Shown piece by piece: positions 51,566 through 64,000 of a stretch of 64,000 bases of DNA. The notes beneath the pieces were generated by a model, which was not told where the DNA came from, did not search any database, and worked only from the letters and a program-made list of their open reading frames with translations. The stretch is from Polydactylus sextarius (Eukaryota > Chordata > Actinopteri > Polynemidae), in the NCBI GenBank assembly GCA_016801845.1, contig CM028909.1:9222813-9286812 (forward strand), written 5' to 3'. The translations under genes were made by a program, and so were the position numbers. Every line of letters starts with the position of its first letter. Position 1 is the stretch's first letter.

Positions 51566-53669
51566 TTAATTAGCACAGAGACATTTGGAAATGTATGCTA
51601 AAGGTTTCAGTTTTATAATTCTTCCTCTTGTTTTCCCTTCAGTGCCACCAAGAAACGTATGCAGGGTGTCGCCAACATCTCCATCTTGGCCATGTTTGTC
51701 ATGTACCTGCTGACTGCTCTTTTTGGTTACCTCACCTTCTATGGTAAATCACTCAAAGGTCACTTTGTTCTGATGTTGTGAATGGCAGCTTTTCAAATGA
51801 ATGAACCACTTGTACCCAGAAGCCCCATAAGCATTTTCCAGTGTTGTGAATGAGGGTCAAACCATGTGAGATACTGAATGTCATAATGTGTGTGTGTCTG
51901 CTTTTCTGTGGGAAGGTAACGTGGAGTCAGAGCTGTTGCACACATACAGTCGAGTTGGTTCTCGTGATGTCCTGATTCTCTGCGTCCGTCTGGCTGTGCT
52001 TGTGGCTGTCACTCTCACCGTTCCTGTGGTTCTCTTTCCGGTAAGATAACTATCATTTTATTTCAGAGAGAAATCTAGTCTAATAATTAAAACTGTCAAC
52101 ATTTAAGTGATGAATTTTAATGTTAAAGACTAAAGATTTGTGGACTGGGATTTGAGCCATGTGGTACGCCACATGCAAGGTTTACTTTCTCTGACACTTG
52201 AGGCAAAAAGGGGTTGTGGCTTTTTTTTTATCAATGTGTCTTACTTCACTTCCTGCCAACATAGTTAAAGCACACATCCTGAGCATTACAAGCGCAAAAT
52301 GTTGCTAATGTAACCTCTGCACCGCATGATTGATACTGCCACAGGAATCCAGGCCAGAGAGAAAGAAAAGAGTCATTGTCTGTCTAAGGATTAAAACTGC
52401 TTTACTGTCTCTGAGTGAAACTTCTTAAATCAGCTGTGGCTGTTTCAGTAGTGTGTTGACTGTATGGAGTCTGTTCAGCATTTTCCATTAGACTTCAGTA
52501 TCACCTATACAGGCTAAAATGAGTCAGACAGTCAGTTTTTCAACTGGGTGGAAGAAAACGACATTATAAGAAGTCATGAAGAATACATTGCAGCAAACAC
52601 TAATTATAGACTGTTAAATATCAGATCTAAGAGAGAAGTTGATATTTTGGGAAATACGTTTTTTTTATTGCAGAAATAGACGAGTAGCTCAGTGCTTGGT
52701 TGGTTTAGTTTAGCACCTAGACCGGAACTAGGGGAACTGTTAGATTATGCAAAGAACTAAACTATGTTAAGTTAACCACCGTTGCTTCCAGATTCATATT
52801 AAATAAATACAGTTGCAAGTCGTGTCATGTAACCACTAACATAACATTATCAATAGATAACACTAACACTTCTCAAACTGTCAAACACTGTTGCTGTGCA
52901 GAGAACAGAAGCTGCTGACTCTGACTCTGTCGCAGAATGAAAGTATGTTGCACTTGTCCAGTCTAGTCTCAATAGTATAGGACAGGGACAACAAACAATA
53001 GCTGTTAGAGTTTCAGCTGATTGAGGTGGAACTGAATAATCAACAATCTATATGATCAACCTTTACTTTTATGTAGGTTGTCCTTGTTGATCCTTGTTTA
53101 TTTACATTCTTCCTGTCTCACTTTGCTCCTTCTTTTCTCTAGATCCGCAGGGCTTTGCTCCAGATCTTGTTCCCTGAGAAGCCTTTCCACTGGGCCAGAC
53201 ACATCGGCATTGCATTCTGTCTCATCTCCTTGGTCAACCTGCTTGTTATCTTGGTGCCATCTATTCGCGATATCTTCGGTCTCATCGGTATGTTGGCACA
53301 GAAGGAAATGTTGTTGATTTATTTTGGATGACACAGTCATATAAATAAATACTTCTTCGTCATTTACAGGAGCCACATCTGCCCCCAGCCTCATCTTCAT
53401 CCTACCTGGAATCTTCTACATCCGCATTGTTCCTGAAGATCAGGAGCCTTTCAAGTCCAGACCCAAGATTCAGGTACAAGTTTGTTCCTTGAGATATGGA
53501 AGTAATACAGTTAAGTTATTTTGGTCATTTGTTGATGTTGTTTTCTTTCCTTCTGCTCCTGTAGGCCGCATGCTTTGCTGCTTTGGGATTCATCTTCATG
53601 ATCATGAGTTTGTCATTTATCATTACTGACTGGGTGACTGGAGAGTCTCGAAGTGCAGGTGGGCACTAG
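48499..53669 (+). CDS. slc38a5: Sodium-coupled neutral amino acid transporter 5 (SNAT5)
   Basis: Complete 15-exon CDS, 476 aa: 48499-48539, 48637-48721, 48834-48949, 50065-50138, 50247-50339, 50448-50526, 50635-50717, 50930-50988, 51078-51218, 51417-51496, 51643-51743, 51916-52040, 53143-53287, 53370-53473, 53565-53669. The first coding exon starts at acceptor 48424. SNAT5 is a plasma-membrane system N carrier moving glutamine, histidine, serine and asparagine with Na+ in exchange for H+. The SLC38 core is clear: FEGKTSFGMSVFNLSNAIMG, GIRAYEQLG, SSYLFIIKSELPLVI, AFVCHPEVLPIYTEL. An extracellular loop with sequons NLT and NET precedes TCDARMF. The N-terminus MELQKMNG, VPSIRDIFG and RRALLQILFP favour SLC38A5 over SLC38A3. 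About 11 membrane segments. Poly(A) signal at 54884-54889. Confidence 0.96.
51534..51564. repeat. Poly(T) tract in slc38a5 intron
   Basis: About 31 T, lying 37 bases after the donor of the exon that ends at 51496. Confidence 0.9.
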
Positions 53670-54905
53670 CTTCCATGACTGAACCAAGTTACCGTGAAAA
53701 AATATATAAATGCCAACCAAAGCTCCCTGTCATTAAATTACCCCTAATCTGCCAAGTTCTCATCCAAAGCCAAATGTGTCAAAGTTTGGCATCAGAAGAC
53801 GAACGATATGTGATGAATGATCTTCGCCTGTTACCAAATGAAAAAAAAAAAAAATCCAAAAAGAAAAGAAAAGCGTTTTGAGATGTGATGGGGCAGAGAA
53901 AAGGTCCTGTAAAAGGAGGCGAGAACACAGATACATGAGACATGAAGCAAATGTGTTCTGACTGAATAAAACCTGCGTCACAGGTTGCAGCAAGGATGTT
54001 ATTTGGAGGCATGTGTAGCAGTGCAAAAACAAAAACAAGAAGCAGGAAAGGAGTTACACCAAAAAGGATGAATGGGAACAGCATGACTCAAACAGCATGA
54101 GTATGGATGTGTAGAGTTCCCGGAAACAGCTCAGTCACTGCCAAAATCCATTCAATCTACTTCCCTACATCTCACAGTTTACACAACAGAAATTTTCTTT
54201 ATTTTTTTTTTATATATACATGTATATGAAACAAAATAAGACATTTTTGTTTGTCCATTCATCAGTTGGTATGTCACTATACATTTAAGACGGTAAAAAC
54301 CCATCCATATCTGCCAAATGTCACCAAAATCTCACAATTCAGCTTTTAGTCTTCAGTTGAACACTAACCATTCCAAGGTACCACACACTGACTTGGGAAT
54401 GAACTCATCTGTTTAATGTGATAGGTTAATATATTCTGACATTTAACAAGATTGTTACAAAGATTATTAACTTGAACCGCTGAGTTAGAGGTGACAATGC
54501 AGTTTGTGGTGATTTTGCTGCTTTTTATGAAGTTCAAACAGACAGTTACTGACAATCACATAGAAAGACACTGAAATGTCCTTTCTGTGTATCCTTGCAA
54601 ACGTCTATAGCTGCAAACCAAAGAATATATTTATTGTTGTCGCACATTTTTTTTACCATGTTCGGCAAAGGCAGTTACAAATTGTGGAAATAATTAAAAA
54701 AAACAAACAGTATTAAAAATGCTGTGTCTGTTTCACAGTCCCTCAAACTGTTCAGTAAGATGAATAATGACATATGGATTTAAGTTAAAATGAAATGATT
54801 CATTTTTTCTTTCCTTTTCTTGTCTTCAAAATTTGTTGTTCATCCTGTATATTTTTAAATTAATTTGAATGTTGTTATCTGTCAATAAAATGTCTTACAT
54901 TTGTA
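53670..54905 (+). other. slc38a5 3' UTR
   Basis: Non-coding sequence from the stop at 53667-53669 to a canonical AATAAA at 54884-54889, giving a UTR of about 1.2 kb. Confidence 0.75.
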
Positions 54906-55271
54906 CATACACATTGTGTTGTGGTTTTCAATCTACATGAAATGTAAATTAAACCCAAAGATCTCATCTTGGCTTTATCAAGCCATAAAATTAAAGTGTG
55001 CCTCTCTCAGCAGGAGAAGAGTAACAGTGTACTGCCACCCTCTGAAAATGGAAGTAACACATTCATTTGTGCTGTGTATCTGAGAGAGAAGAAAAGTGGG
55101 GGTTAGAGAAGTGCGGTTGCTGTTTCCTGCTTTGAAATGATGTGTGCACAGAACAGAGAAGAGAAACTTCCTTGACTGTAGAGTTTAGTATTCTGACTGT
55201 GTAGAGAGGGCGCTTTTTCAAATGCCGAGCACATTGATTTAGATTAAAACTAGGTGATTTATCAGACGATT

Positions 55272-56055
55272 ATGAGCCGTGGATCTAAAAGTAAATTGGA
55301 GAATGCCAGGAGCTCTCTGCTCAGCCTTCAAGAAAATGAGAAGTTGGAGGACCTGCTGGGCAGAAGGTGTGCTGTAAGTTCAGAACTGGCCAGAGACGGG
55401 GGAAGGGGGTTACCCACTGTGGCGTGATGGTGTGCTGTTTCTGTCTTAACTGTCGTTCTGTCATTTTACTGGAAGGTTACTGTAAAACTCTTAAGGTCAT
55501 CAAGCTAATAGTGGTGTTATTCTGGTTGCTACATGAAAATGTCAACAGTTTCAACCCTTCAGACTTCTCTCTTTCTCTCTTTCTCTCTCTCTTATGCCTT
55601 TGGTTGTTAAACACCATATCCTGAATTTTAAAGAGCACAGTTTTTAGTTTATTTAAGACTCTTAAATATTTAATAGAAGTAAGATCAAGGATGGGGTTTC
55701 ACGCTTGTCTTATATGCTTTGTTGTTAGTTTATTTGCTTAGTCTATTTCCTTTATTTATTTACTTTTATTTGTATTTAGGCCAATTTGGAGTTTAAAAAA
55801 ATCTTAGTTGAATGTGTTTATTCAAAGGAGTCCTCGATACGTTAATGTAAATTCAGTTTTAAAAGAATTGCTGACATTAGGTCATCAAGAAGGACGGAGC
55901 TGTAACAGGAAATGGTGGCTGCACCATTTCTTCCTCTGTCAGAATTAGACGCTATCATTGGGTCTCGTCTTACAGAAGAGCAGAAGTTGCTTTGTTCTTT
56001 GCTTGTTCCTGCTCTTTTTTCACTGAGGTAAACACCCTGCTTTTTTAGCTGTGGA

Positions 56056-56096
<41 letters not shown>

Positions 56097-59065
56097 AACA
56101 AACAGATCAGATATGAACTAAACGTTTAAACCACAGTGAAGAAGAGAAGAGCATCACCGCACCTCACAGTGCAAAAAGGTCAAATTTACATGTGGGCTGC
56201 TGTAAAATGTTGTCAGGTGCCCTATCAGTGCTGAACTGTTTTTTTTCACTGTGTGTGTTGTCTGTGTTCAGTCCATGGCCACTGCAGTGGCACAGTTGTT
56301 CATGGCTCTGCCTCACAGTCCAAACATGTGGAGCCTCCAGCACACCGGAGTGGTGTGCTTCGTCAAAGACAACCCCCAGCGTTCCTACTTCATACGGATG
56401 TTTGATCTGAAGGTAACCGCTCACACAGTGGAGCCCTTACACAAAGAGTTTAACCACTAGGGCAACACAAGAATATTAAAACTGACAAATTAACCACTGA
56501 CTGTCTGAAAAGTCCCTAAACTCACACAAAGTGACTCAGATCTGGAGTGACTCAAATCTCTGAAATATGTTATTTTTTCCACAGGCAGGGAGGCAGATCT
56601 GGGAGCAGGAGCTCTACAACCAAATTGTTTACTCCTCGCCACAACCCTACTTTCATACTTTTGCTGCGGATGTAAGCACATTTTATTTCACTTAACTTAG
56701 CATGCGGTTGTGAACATTTAAAAATTAAAAACCACCAATAGGCCACAACATTTTTAAATCATGTTCAAGAGACATGTAAGGTTCACGGTCATTCGTTACA
56801 CAACAGGATTGTCAAGTGGGACTGAACTTTGCTGAGCTACAGGAAGCGGAGGCTTTTCAGTGTGCTGTAGAGGAGAAAATCAACCAAAGAAACAATCGAC
56901 AAGGTCAGTGAGGTCACAACTGCCACGTTGAGGTTTATTTTTAACAACAGACCATGAAATACCTTTTTAATACTCTGACTCAGAGCATACAATATGTTTT
57001 TATATATGTTCCTATATGTTATCTAAAATAAAATTAAATTAAATCAAATTGAATTTGAAGAAAGTGAAAAAGTAAATGAAATGCTGACTAATAACCTTCA
57101 AATAACTGTTTAATTTTTACTTTTAACTTAAACAAAACATGATCTTCTTAGGATTATTTTAGCTGAGTAAATATTGTGTTATTGCCTTAAAGTGGTTCAA
57201 ACTGTTTTTTTTCTCCCGTTATTATTATCACAGACAAGAAACAGCGACCTTCGCCATCTAGTGGTAAGACAGTGATTAACTTTATCATTGCAGTGAGCAG
57301 TTCATGTGTAACAAACTGCAAGACTAAATATGTGCATTTCCTCTTTATTGTTTCCTGTCACTGTAGACAGAGGTTCCCTGCCTCCACCCCCACCTGAAAA
57401 AGGTTTGTGACTTTCATCAACATGTCTCAGCAGTGAATTTTATACTGTGATGCCTGAAAATAAATACCAACCTGCATGTTTTTTTTGTATCACCTCCAAA
57501 AGCTCCAGGTGGTCCTGGATCTTTTCACATGGCCACAGTGGACATTCAGAACCCGGATATTCAGTCTTCACGCTACCGCTCGATATCTACACCTGCTGCT
57601 CCCACAGCTGTGACTAGTAAAAGTAAGAAGAAGGAAAAGGGCAAGAAAAAGGCTCCCAAACTCTCAAAAGCTGACATAGGAGCACCCAGTGGCTTTAAGT
57701 GAGTATTTGAGAAGATTCATGTGTTGCCTCAGTTTTTTTTTTACAATGTTACATGTAAACATAACTGTCTAGTCTTGTCTTATCTTGATCACGTCAGACA
57801 TGTTTCTCACGTCGGCTGGGATCCCAACAACCTCGACCCTGATCTGTTGAAGCTGCTCTCCCAGGCTGGGATTGGTGAAGCTGACATGAGAGATGAAAGG
57901 ACCTCTCAGCTCATCTATAATGTCATCGAGCAGTCTGGTGGTATGGAGGCGGTCAAAAAGGAGGTGAACAGAGCAGGTGAGACTCTATCATCTTCCACGT
58001 ACTTATCAGTGTTTGCTTCACACTGGCTAATGTTTTGTCTAAAGCGTGGCCTTAATTATAGGCGATATCTTATCTACTGCTTTACAGCTTCTGGGCCTCC
58101 ACCTCCTCCACCTGGCAGACAAGGACCCCTACCGCCTCTACCGGGCTCCACCTCCTCAGCCCCAGCTCCTCCACCTCCTCGATGCCGCTCTGGGCCCCTG
58201 CCTCCCATCCCAGGCCAGTCACGAGGGTCACCCTCCGGCCCACCCTCTGGCCCACCTCAATCACGTGGAGGCTTGCCACCTCCGCCCCCATCATCAAGCA
58301 GAGGCGGCCCTCCTCCCCCACCGCCACCTGCACACTCTGCGCCACCTCCCATGCCACCTTCCTCGAAATTCTCTTCTGCTCCATCTCCGATGGCCTCCCA
58401 CTCTGCACCTCCTCCCCCGCCACCATCAAACCAACGCTCCATGGGTTTCCCGCCTCCTCCTGTCCCATCTACACCCAGCAGACCAGATATAGGAGGGGGA
58501 GGCCCTCCACCACCCCCTCCACCCCCTCCACCTCCACCAGCTCCAGCTCCTATGTCTTCAGATTTCCCATCACCTCCTCCCCTCACAGGCATTTCAGCAC
58601 CAGCTGCCCAGGCACCTTCTGGAGGAGGAGACAGCAGAGGGGCTCTGCTTGATCAAATCCGACTGGGAAAGAAGCTTAGAAATGTAAAGCAACTCACTTT
58701 TCTCTACGCTGTCATTCTGAATAGTACCATTATTAAAATTTATATATTTTTTAAATACTGATATTCAAACACTGTCCTGTTGTCTTGTTGTGTGTTACAG
58801 GTGACAGAGAACCCTGACCCACCTCCAGCTGCAGCTCCAGAATCGGGTGAAGGAATCGTTGGTGCTCTGATGATGGTCATGCAGAAGAGGAGTAAAGTCA
58901 TCCATTCCTCTGGTAAATATCAGATCATCAATTACATCCATACATAAAGATGCAATATAATGGTAAAAACAAAGTCCAATATTTTTATATTTGTCTTCTC
59001 CTTCAGGTGAGAGTGAAGATGACGGTGGCGATGAAGATGATGATGACGACGAATGGGATGACTGA
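55272..59065 (+). CDS. was: Wiskott-Aldrich syndrome protein (WASP)
   Basis: Complete 11-exon CDS, 544 aa: 55272-55373, 56272-56412, 56585-56671, 56807-56903, 57234-57263, 57367-57402, 57503-57698, 57798-57976, 58088-58683, 58801-58912, 59007-59065. WASP relays CDC42 and SH3 signals to Arp2/3 actin nucleation in blood cells. Domains in order: WH1 (about 35-145), a basic Lys-rich stretch (about 205-222), CRIB/GBD (IGAPSGFKHVSHVGWD, about 223-241) with TSQLIYNVIE carrying the regulatory Tyr, a Pro-rich region (about 292-455), a single WH2 (RGALLDQIRLGKKLRN, to 488), central segment (VGALMMVMQKRSKVIHSS) and acidic DDDDDEWDD end. One WH2, rather than two, favours WAS over WASL (N-WASP), and the slc38a5 neighbour agrees. 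Poly(A) signal at 59199-59204. Confidence 0.96.
56059..56091. repeat. Poly(A) tract in was intron 1
   Basis: About 33 A, some 180 bases upstream of the second exon. Confidence 0.9.
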
Positions 59066-59204
59066 TGGAGACGTTCTCCCTTATATGGATCTTCAGCGTA
59101 GTTCAACTGTGATTTTAATGAGAAACCACTGAAGGGTGGCATGTTGTTACTGTTTTTTTGTTTTGTTTTTTTTACTCAGGAATACAATTTCTACATGAAA
59201 TAAA

Positions 59205-60563
59205 CAAGTTATTACAACAAAAATCGTTAAAGGACACGTTTAAGAGAATTCTGAAATGTTAATATATTTGTTCAAACATTTCCAGTGTAGGATCAGGATG
59301 ACAGCACGTAGCACTGTTAACTCACAATGAAGGTGAATGGTGGCTCTGACTGGAAAAAAAAAAAAGAATGACAATGGAAGAAAATCTTCCATTTAAAAAG
59401 AGCCATTTAAAAAATAAGTAAATACAGCTTATGACAGAACAGACACCACTGATCAATACTAAATCTTAGCCAGTTTCATTCCCGTTTTTGTAATAACATA
59501 CTGTACATGAAAATTATGTTCCTGTATAATTTTTTTTTCTTATACATCTGTGCAAAGATCCCCAAAACCCCTCTAATACCGCCACCAACAAAGTGCATAA
59601 CTGGAAGAACACTGTATGCTATACATATCTTAAACACACACACACACACACACACACACATGCACACACGCACACACACACACACACACACACTGTAGGT
59701 CACTACAGCACAGGACAGTAAGGAAGTCATTATATGACAACAACATCTAAATGGAATTAGCTTAACATACAACACATTACACCATATCAACGTCAGAACA
59801 CAACAGATCAGTAAAATATACAACTTGCAACAAACGACGACAGATACGCATGCAACACAGGCATTTATATCATCATATTATCTTCATACAATACAAGAGT
59901 AATCCAATGACCTTATCATGACAATATATATTATATTCACAATCAATATATTACATTTGTTGTGTCAAGATATTTAAAAAGGACCATATCTGTGGTTTTG
60001 CATTTTGCAGCGTGTTAACTACATGTTACGTTAAATGTACGTCACAGTCAGACATTTTCTAAAATGACAAAAACTTTCCTGAAATATGTGATCCACAACC
60101 CACAATGAGCTATATAATTTTTTTTGTCACAGTAACATTATAATTGTGTGCTAAACCAGTTGTGTTTTGAAAACTCTTCCTTGATGGTGCTTTCAAGTAC
60201 CAACCAACATCTGACATTTAATGATCAGTTGTGTTTTTTTTTTTTTTTAAAGTTCCTACAAGCACCTGAATGCACCAACAAGAAGAAGTTTTGAAACAGT
60301 CGTCGTGGTAGGTGATCGAAGTGTTGAAAGTAGATTTCAATGTCAAACTAATATCATCAGTAATGTAAATATAAACAATCTGTATTCAGGTTGACGCTTC
60401 GCTTGCAAAACCACCAGTATAGTTCTTTACTGACAGCATGACAGCATCACCTGCCTGATGAATGGAGGCAATACTCAAACACGCATGTCAAACAAAACAA
60501 AACAAAAAAAAGTCCACCATAAAGTCCAGACAGGCCAGTGTTGGACAGTGTCAGTCCCGTTCT
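59205..60563. other. Tail-to-tail spacer between was and sema3f
   Basis: Expected to hold the end of the was transcript and the 3' UTR of the minus-strand semaphorin. Contains a CA microsatellite. A minus-strand ATTAAA (plus TTTAAT near 60218) is a weak candidate poly(A) signal. No coding frame. Confidence 0.5.
59634..59693. repeat. (CA)n microsatellite
   Basis: About 30 CA units with two interruptions, in the likely 3' UTR of sema3f. Confidence 0.95.
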
Positions 60564-63500
60564 CTACCCGTGGCCTTGGTCCTGGCTCTCTGTGTGTCTG
60601 CGGCTGGTTCGCTTACGTTGCTGCTGTTGTTTGGGATTAATTTGTTCCCAGTACGACTGACAGTACTGGTTGATCAGTCTGATCTCAGGCGGGAATGGTG
60701 TGGAGACGAGGGACGAGTGCGGGTGATGTCCCGCTTGGCGAATTTTTGGCCCCTCTTCGTCCTCGTCTTGAGCGGTGAGAGCTAAAACGATGTCTCGATC
60801 CAGGATGCGCAGAGCCACTCGAGCCATGGTGTGTTTAAAGTTGTTCTCTGTGGCGAGGCAGTGGTAGAGACCTGCGTCTGATTGGTTGAGAGACTTCAGG
60901 AGGATGCCGTGGTTGGTCTTCAGAATGCCTCCTGCTCGGTTGAGCTGCAGGAAAATGTGCACAGTTTACAAACAGGGAAGTGGTTAAACTCCTTAGAGCA
61001 AGTAGTTCAACAGATGAGAAGACTGATACCACTTTGATGTTTGACTGTTAAATATCAAGCCACAGCACCTGGTTCCTGTGTCTTGTCTTGTCAACAAAAT
61101 GTTATATAATCAACAATGCATATCGCAATATTTCTAAATGTTGAACTATTCCTTCAGTATTTCTTCTTCCTCACCAATTTCCTCTTTCCTTCCCTCTGAA
61201 AGAGCCACTTCACTGTGGCTTGAGGAGATCGAGGCTGACACTCCAAGAAAGTGCTGCTGCCCTCCACCCCGAACTGCACTGTTTCTCTCAGACGTTTCTC
61301 CACTGCAAAGAAAGAGAAGAAATGCTTATAATAGCAAAAACTCTATAAAAAAATAGCAGTTCTTTATCTGTTTCTCTAAACCCACCTTTGGCGTTGAAGC
61401 CTCTGCACTGCCTCAGTGGGTCGCCATGTTTGACATCCTGTCTCCTGCTCCTCCTGAGACAGAAAGACCAGAATTAACAATTAAAAGTCCTCGCTTTATA
61501 GTCTAGTCTCAAAAACATTGCGCTGTGAAGCAGTGGGACGTCTCTGACCTCTTGGTGGACGGGGTGAAAGCAGAGCAGCTCTCTCCATCCCAGGCACAGT
61601 AGGGGTCCCGGGCCAGACAGCAGTCGGAGCAGGCTCGGCCGTACACACCACAGCGATGCAACGACACCTGTGTCAGCCCCACGTCCGACGACACATACAG
61701 CTGTTGCTGCAGACATGAGCAAAAGAAAAACAACTCAATGACACTGTCAGAAAATCATTTTATTTAAAAAGTTAAATTTGTCCTCTAGAGACATGTTACT
61801 TACTCTTTTAGAAGATATCTTCATTGTTTTAACAGGAGCCCTGGTCTGTAATTTTTTAAAAGAGAGACAGTAACATTATTTTATCTTCAAATCATAAATA
61901 CTGTTGTCTTTTCAGAGTCACTTATCTAAACATACCCTAAAAACCTCCACTTCCTCTAATGTGAGTTCCTCCATGCTTGTCGGGTCCTTTGGTAAAACAA
62001 TAACTTTTTGCACAGTGCCTCGATCTGGAAGTGAGAGAAATTATATTTGAGTCATATATTTTCTTGCAAAACTAAAACTGCAAATAAACAATTACGAAGC
62101 TGTCTCACCTGTCCCCAAGAAGAGCACCTCGTAGCGTCCATCCACAGCGTCCACCTGATCTACCACCAGGGCAGTGAAGCGATAGTCCACGCCTGTTCTC
62201 ACCACCAGGGGGCGGCGGTGGATAGGATAAACTGGGTGAAACATGAGGGGATGTGATCTGATGAAATCCACAGCCTCATCTGAGAAGTTCTTGGAGGAAC
62301 GAATACCGGGTGTGAAGGTTCCTCCTGGACACTGGGTGGGAAGAAAACAGATAGCAAGTTTGTTTATGTGCATATTTACTTAAAGCATTTTAAACAGGAT
62401 GTTTGGTGTATCTGATCATATCACTTCTGAGATAGTGTGAGAGAAACATACTGTTCCAGGCCGTGGGTAGGGAATTTTGCCAGTGTACTCTGTCCATTGG
62501 TAATTATGGCCATGTTTGTGAGCAAACGGTCCATTGAAGACGTTGCGGATGTCAGCCATCGAGTACACACAAACTGCAGAGCCTTTAAACACAGATCTTA
62601 AAGAGAGGGAGACAACTAAGGTAAGAGGTAGCATTAAGAAACACTTTGTACAAGACCGAGTAAATGAAGCTGATTGAGGTGTAAATCAACCAATCTTGTG
62701 AAATTGACTCACCCTGCTGTAGTGAAGAGGGCGTACACCATGGGATTTCGTTCATCCTGCGTGGGTTGAATAAACACATCCCCTGGAACGAGAGTGATTC
62801 ACAAATCAATAATGCTATATAAAAGCAGATGCAATTCAAATGAAATGCAATTAAAAGCAGTTTAAGCGCCGTGTTTATTGTATTGTATTGTTAACTCACG
62901 TAGTTCATCAAATCGTGTCTCCACTCCATCTTCTCCTATCACCGAACAGATAAGACGAGCCTTCAGGAACGTCGTCCAGCGGTTCACCAGGGACTTCTGC
63001 CCTCCTTCATCATTCTAGACAGAGAGGAAATTAGGTCATGATTCAATACGTACAGCGCGTTTCATATTGCAAGGTAAGCTCTATATCTTCTTACTACACA
63101 TGGCTCACCAGACATACTCGTCCCACCCTGGCTAAGACACTGGGGCTCGCCCCACCGCTCGAGTCTAGACTCTTCTCACGGAAAAAGAAGTAAAGTTTGT
63201 CGTCGTTCTTTTCTGCACTGTCAGGAATCTGCTGGATCTGAACAAACACAGGCTCTGGGGGGATAAAACCAGATAAACATAGAGAGGATTGAGGCAAGTG
63301 GTTGTCAAATAAAATAAGAGGAACCATAACCTGTAATCAACTACATTTACCTCCTCACACCCACATTTACTCACCGTTGAGCCACCTGGAGTCATACTGT
63401 TCCGTCCTGATTGCTGTTCTTCCTCCCATGGTCCTAAACAGAGCAGCATCTGTACTCATGAAGTCTATGTGGACCCCTGCATAAAGGTTACCATCTGTAG

Positions 63501-64000
63501 AGGTGAGGCAGTGAGAGAAGAGGGAGATAAGACTTTGTGATTCAGCAGCATAAGGCATCCAAATTTAAAGATTTTGTGGTTTTTTATGCTGATTAATTAA
63601 ACATGTCTCACTGAGTAGAACTGCAATGTTCTCCTGCGTGGGATCGTAGGAACATTTTCCCTTCCCTGAATCCACATACCCAGGGACCAACCTGAACAGG
63701 TAGTCCTGCAGAAGCAGATGAGATATGCATAAAAATAGGCCGCTAAAACGTCACAAGGGAGCATGAGAAAATCATAAACAAATCAGTGTCCCAGTTTGTA
63801 GTCCTGAAATATTTAGCAGGACAAAGCTTTCGAGGCCTGCTGCTGCCAAGGGATCTTTTGCCATAAATCCCATTGAGAGAACTGTAAATGTCTTTCGGCT
63901 CACCTCTGCCCTCCAGCCTCTGTTGATGAATGTGCAGATAGGTTGGTACGCCCCCGTCCCACAGGTGTAGAGGTGGGTGCGGTTCCATGGTTCTATCAAC
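60564..64000 (-). CDS. sema3f: Semaphorin-3F-like, 3' part, truncated by window edge
   Basis: Fourteen minus-strand exons, about 625 residues, the start lying beyond 64000: 64000-63904, 63705-63612, 63494-63375, 63254-63109, 63014-62900, 62782-62713, 62596-62452, 62331-62109, 62024-61936, 61845-61804, 61706-61549, 61453-61386, 61302-61175, 60944-60564. Class-3 semaphorins are secreted repulsive guidance cues acting through neuropilin/plexin. Sema-domain landmarks: PWNRTHLYTCGTGAYQPIC, NDDKLYFFFRE, GSAVCVYSMADI, YPRPGTCPGGTF. Then PSI domain (CSDCCLARDPYCAWDG), a KRRSRR furin-type site, one Ig domain (FLECQPRSPQATVKWLFQR to GLYHCLATENNFKH), a Cys in INQYCQSYW for dimerisation and a basic tail (QRKRTSRRH). 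TDRGTVQKVIVLPKD and ATENNFKH fit SEMA3F best; SEMA3G or 3B less likely. Paralogue letter (a/b) not assignable. Confidence 0.92.

Noticed and set aside
48499..53669. Assignment of the transporter to SLC38A3 because of the SEMA3F neighbour
   Set aside because: The N-terminus, TCDARMF loop and VPSIRDIFG region fit SLC38A5 better, and was is the expected neighbour of SLC38A5.
58046..58652. Several long frames on both strands over the was Pro-rich exon
   Set aside because: They come from the repetitive CCN-rich sequence. The true frame is fixed by phase with the exons on each side and by the WH2 motif that follows.
1..64000. CRISPR arrays, operons, phage, tRNA or rRNA genes
   Set aside because: None seen. 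The repeats are microsatellites or eukaryotic retroposon pieces, and no cloverleaf or rRNA core was recognised by eye; a tRNAscan run would settle tRNAs.

Overview
The window is nuclear genomic DNA from a vertebrate, most probably a teleost fish. All genes are split into many exons with GT-AG introns. There are many CA/TG microsatellites and long A/T runs. A decayed fish-type LINE lies between two genes, and gene order pairs slc38a5 and was with apex2 and a sema3f-type gene. There are no operons, phage, insertion sequences or CRISPR arrays.

Layout, left to right. 1-11.5 kb has no gene I can name; it holds microsatellites and two possible first exons of minus-strand transcripts (donors at about 689 and 11.58 kb). 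12.2-20.4 kb is a complete 14-exon minus-strand nt5dc2-type gene, a HAD-fold 5'-nucleotidase-like protein of about 606 aa. 20.5-26.2 kb is intergenic or 3' UTR, with a 3' LINE fragment at about 21.3-22.6 kb. 26.2-38.8 kb is a minus-strand Bicaudal-D family gene (dynein-cargo adaptor, about 1157 aa) with an unusually long Ser/Arg-rich tail. A roughly 1.3 kb spacer separates it from the head-to-head plus-strand gene apex2 (40.1-43.3 kb, AP endonuclease 2, 583 aa). 44-54.9 kb is slc38a5 on the plus strand (system N glutamine transporter, 476 aa), with two candidate non-coding first exons. 55.3-59.2 kb is was on the plus strand (Wiskott-Aldrich protein, 544 aa). 60.6-64.0 kb is the 3' part (14 exons) of a class-3 semaphorin of SEMA3F type on the minus strand, running off the right edge.

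The genes do not form one pathway; they are neighbours by descent. In human, SLC38A5 and WAS lie close together on Xp11.23 and APEX2 is also on Xp, while SLC38A3 lies beside SEMA3F, and NT5DC2 near SEMA3G, on 3p21. The window therefore looks like a fish representative of an old duplicated chromosome block that links both sets. Exon boundaries were worked out by hand from reading frame, splice sites and recalled family sequences; each gene closes in phase from end to end. No search was run. I found no clearly new molecular system. The most notable points are a (UG)n-pyrimidine splice acceptor in nt5dc2, the tail of the Bicaudal-D paralogue, and the gene order.
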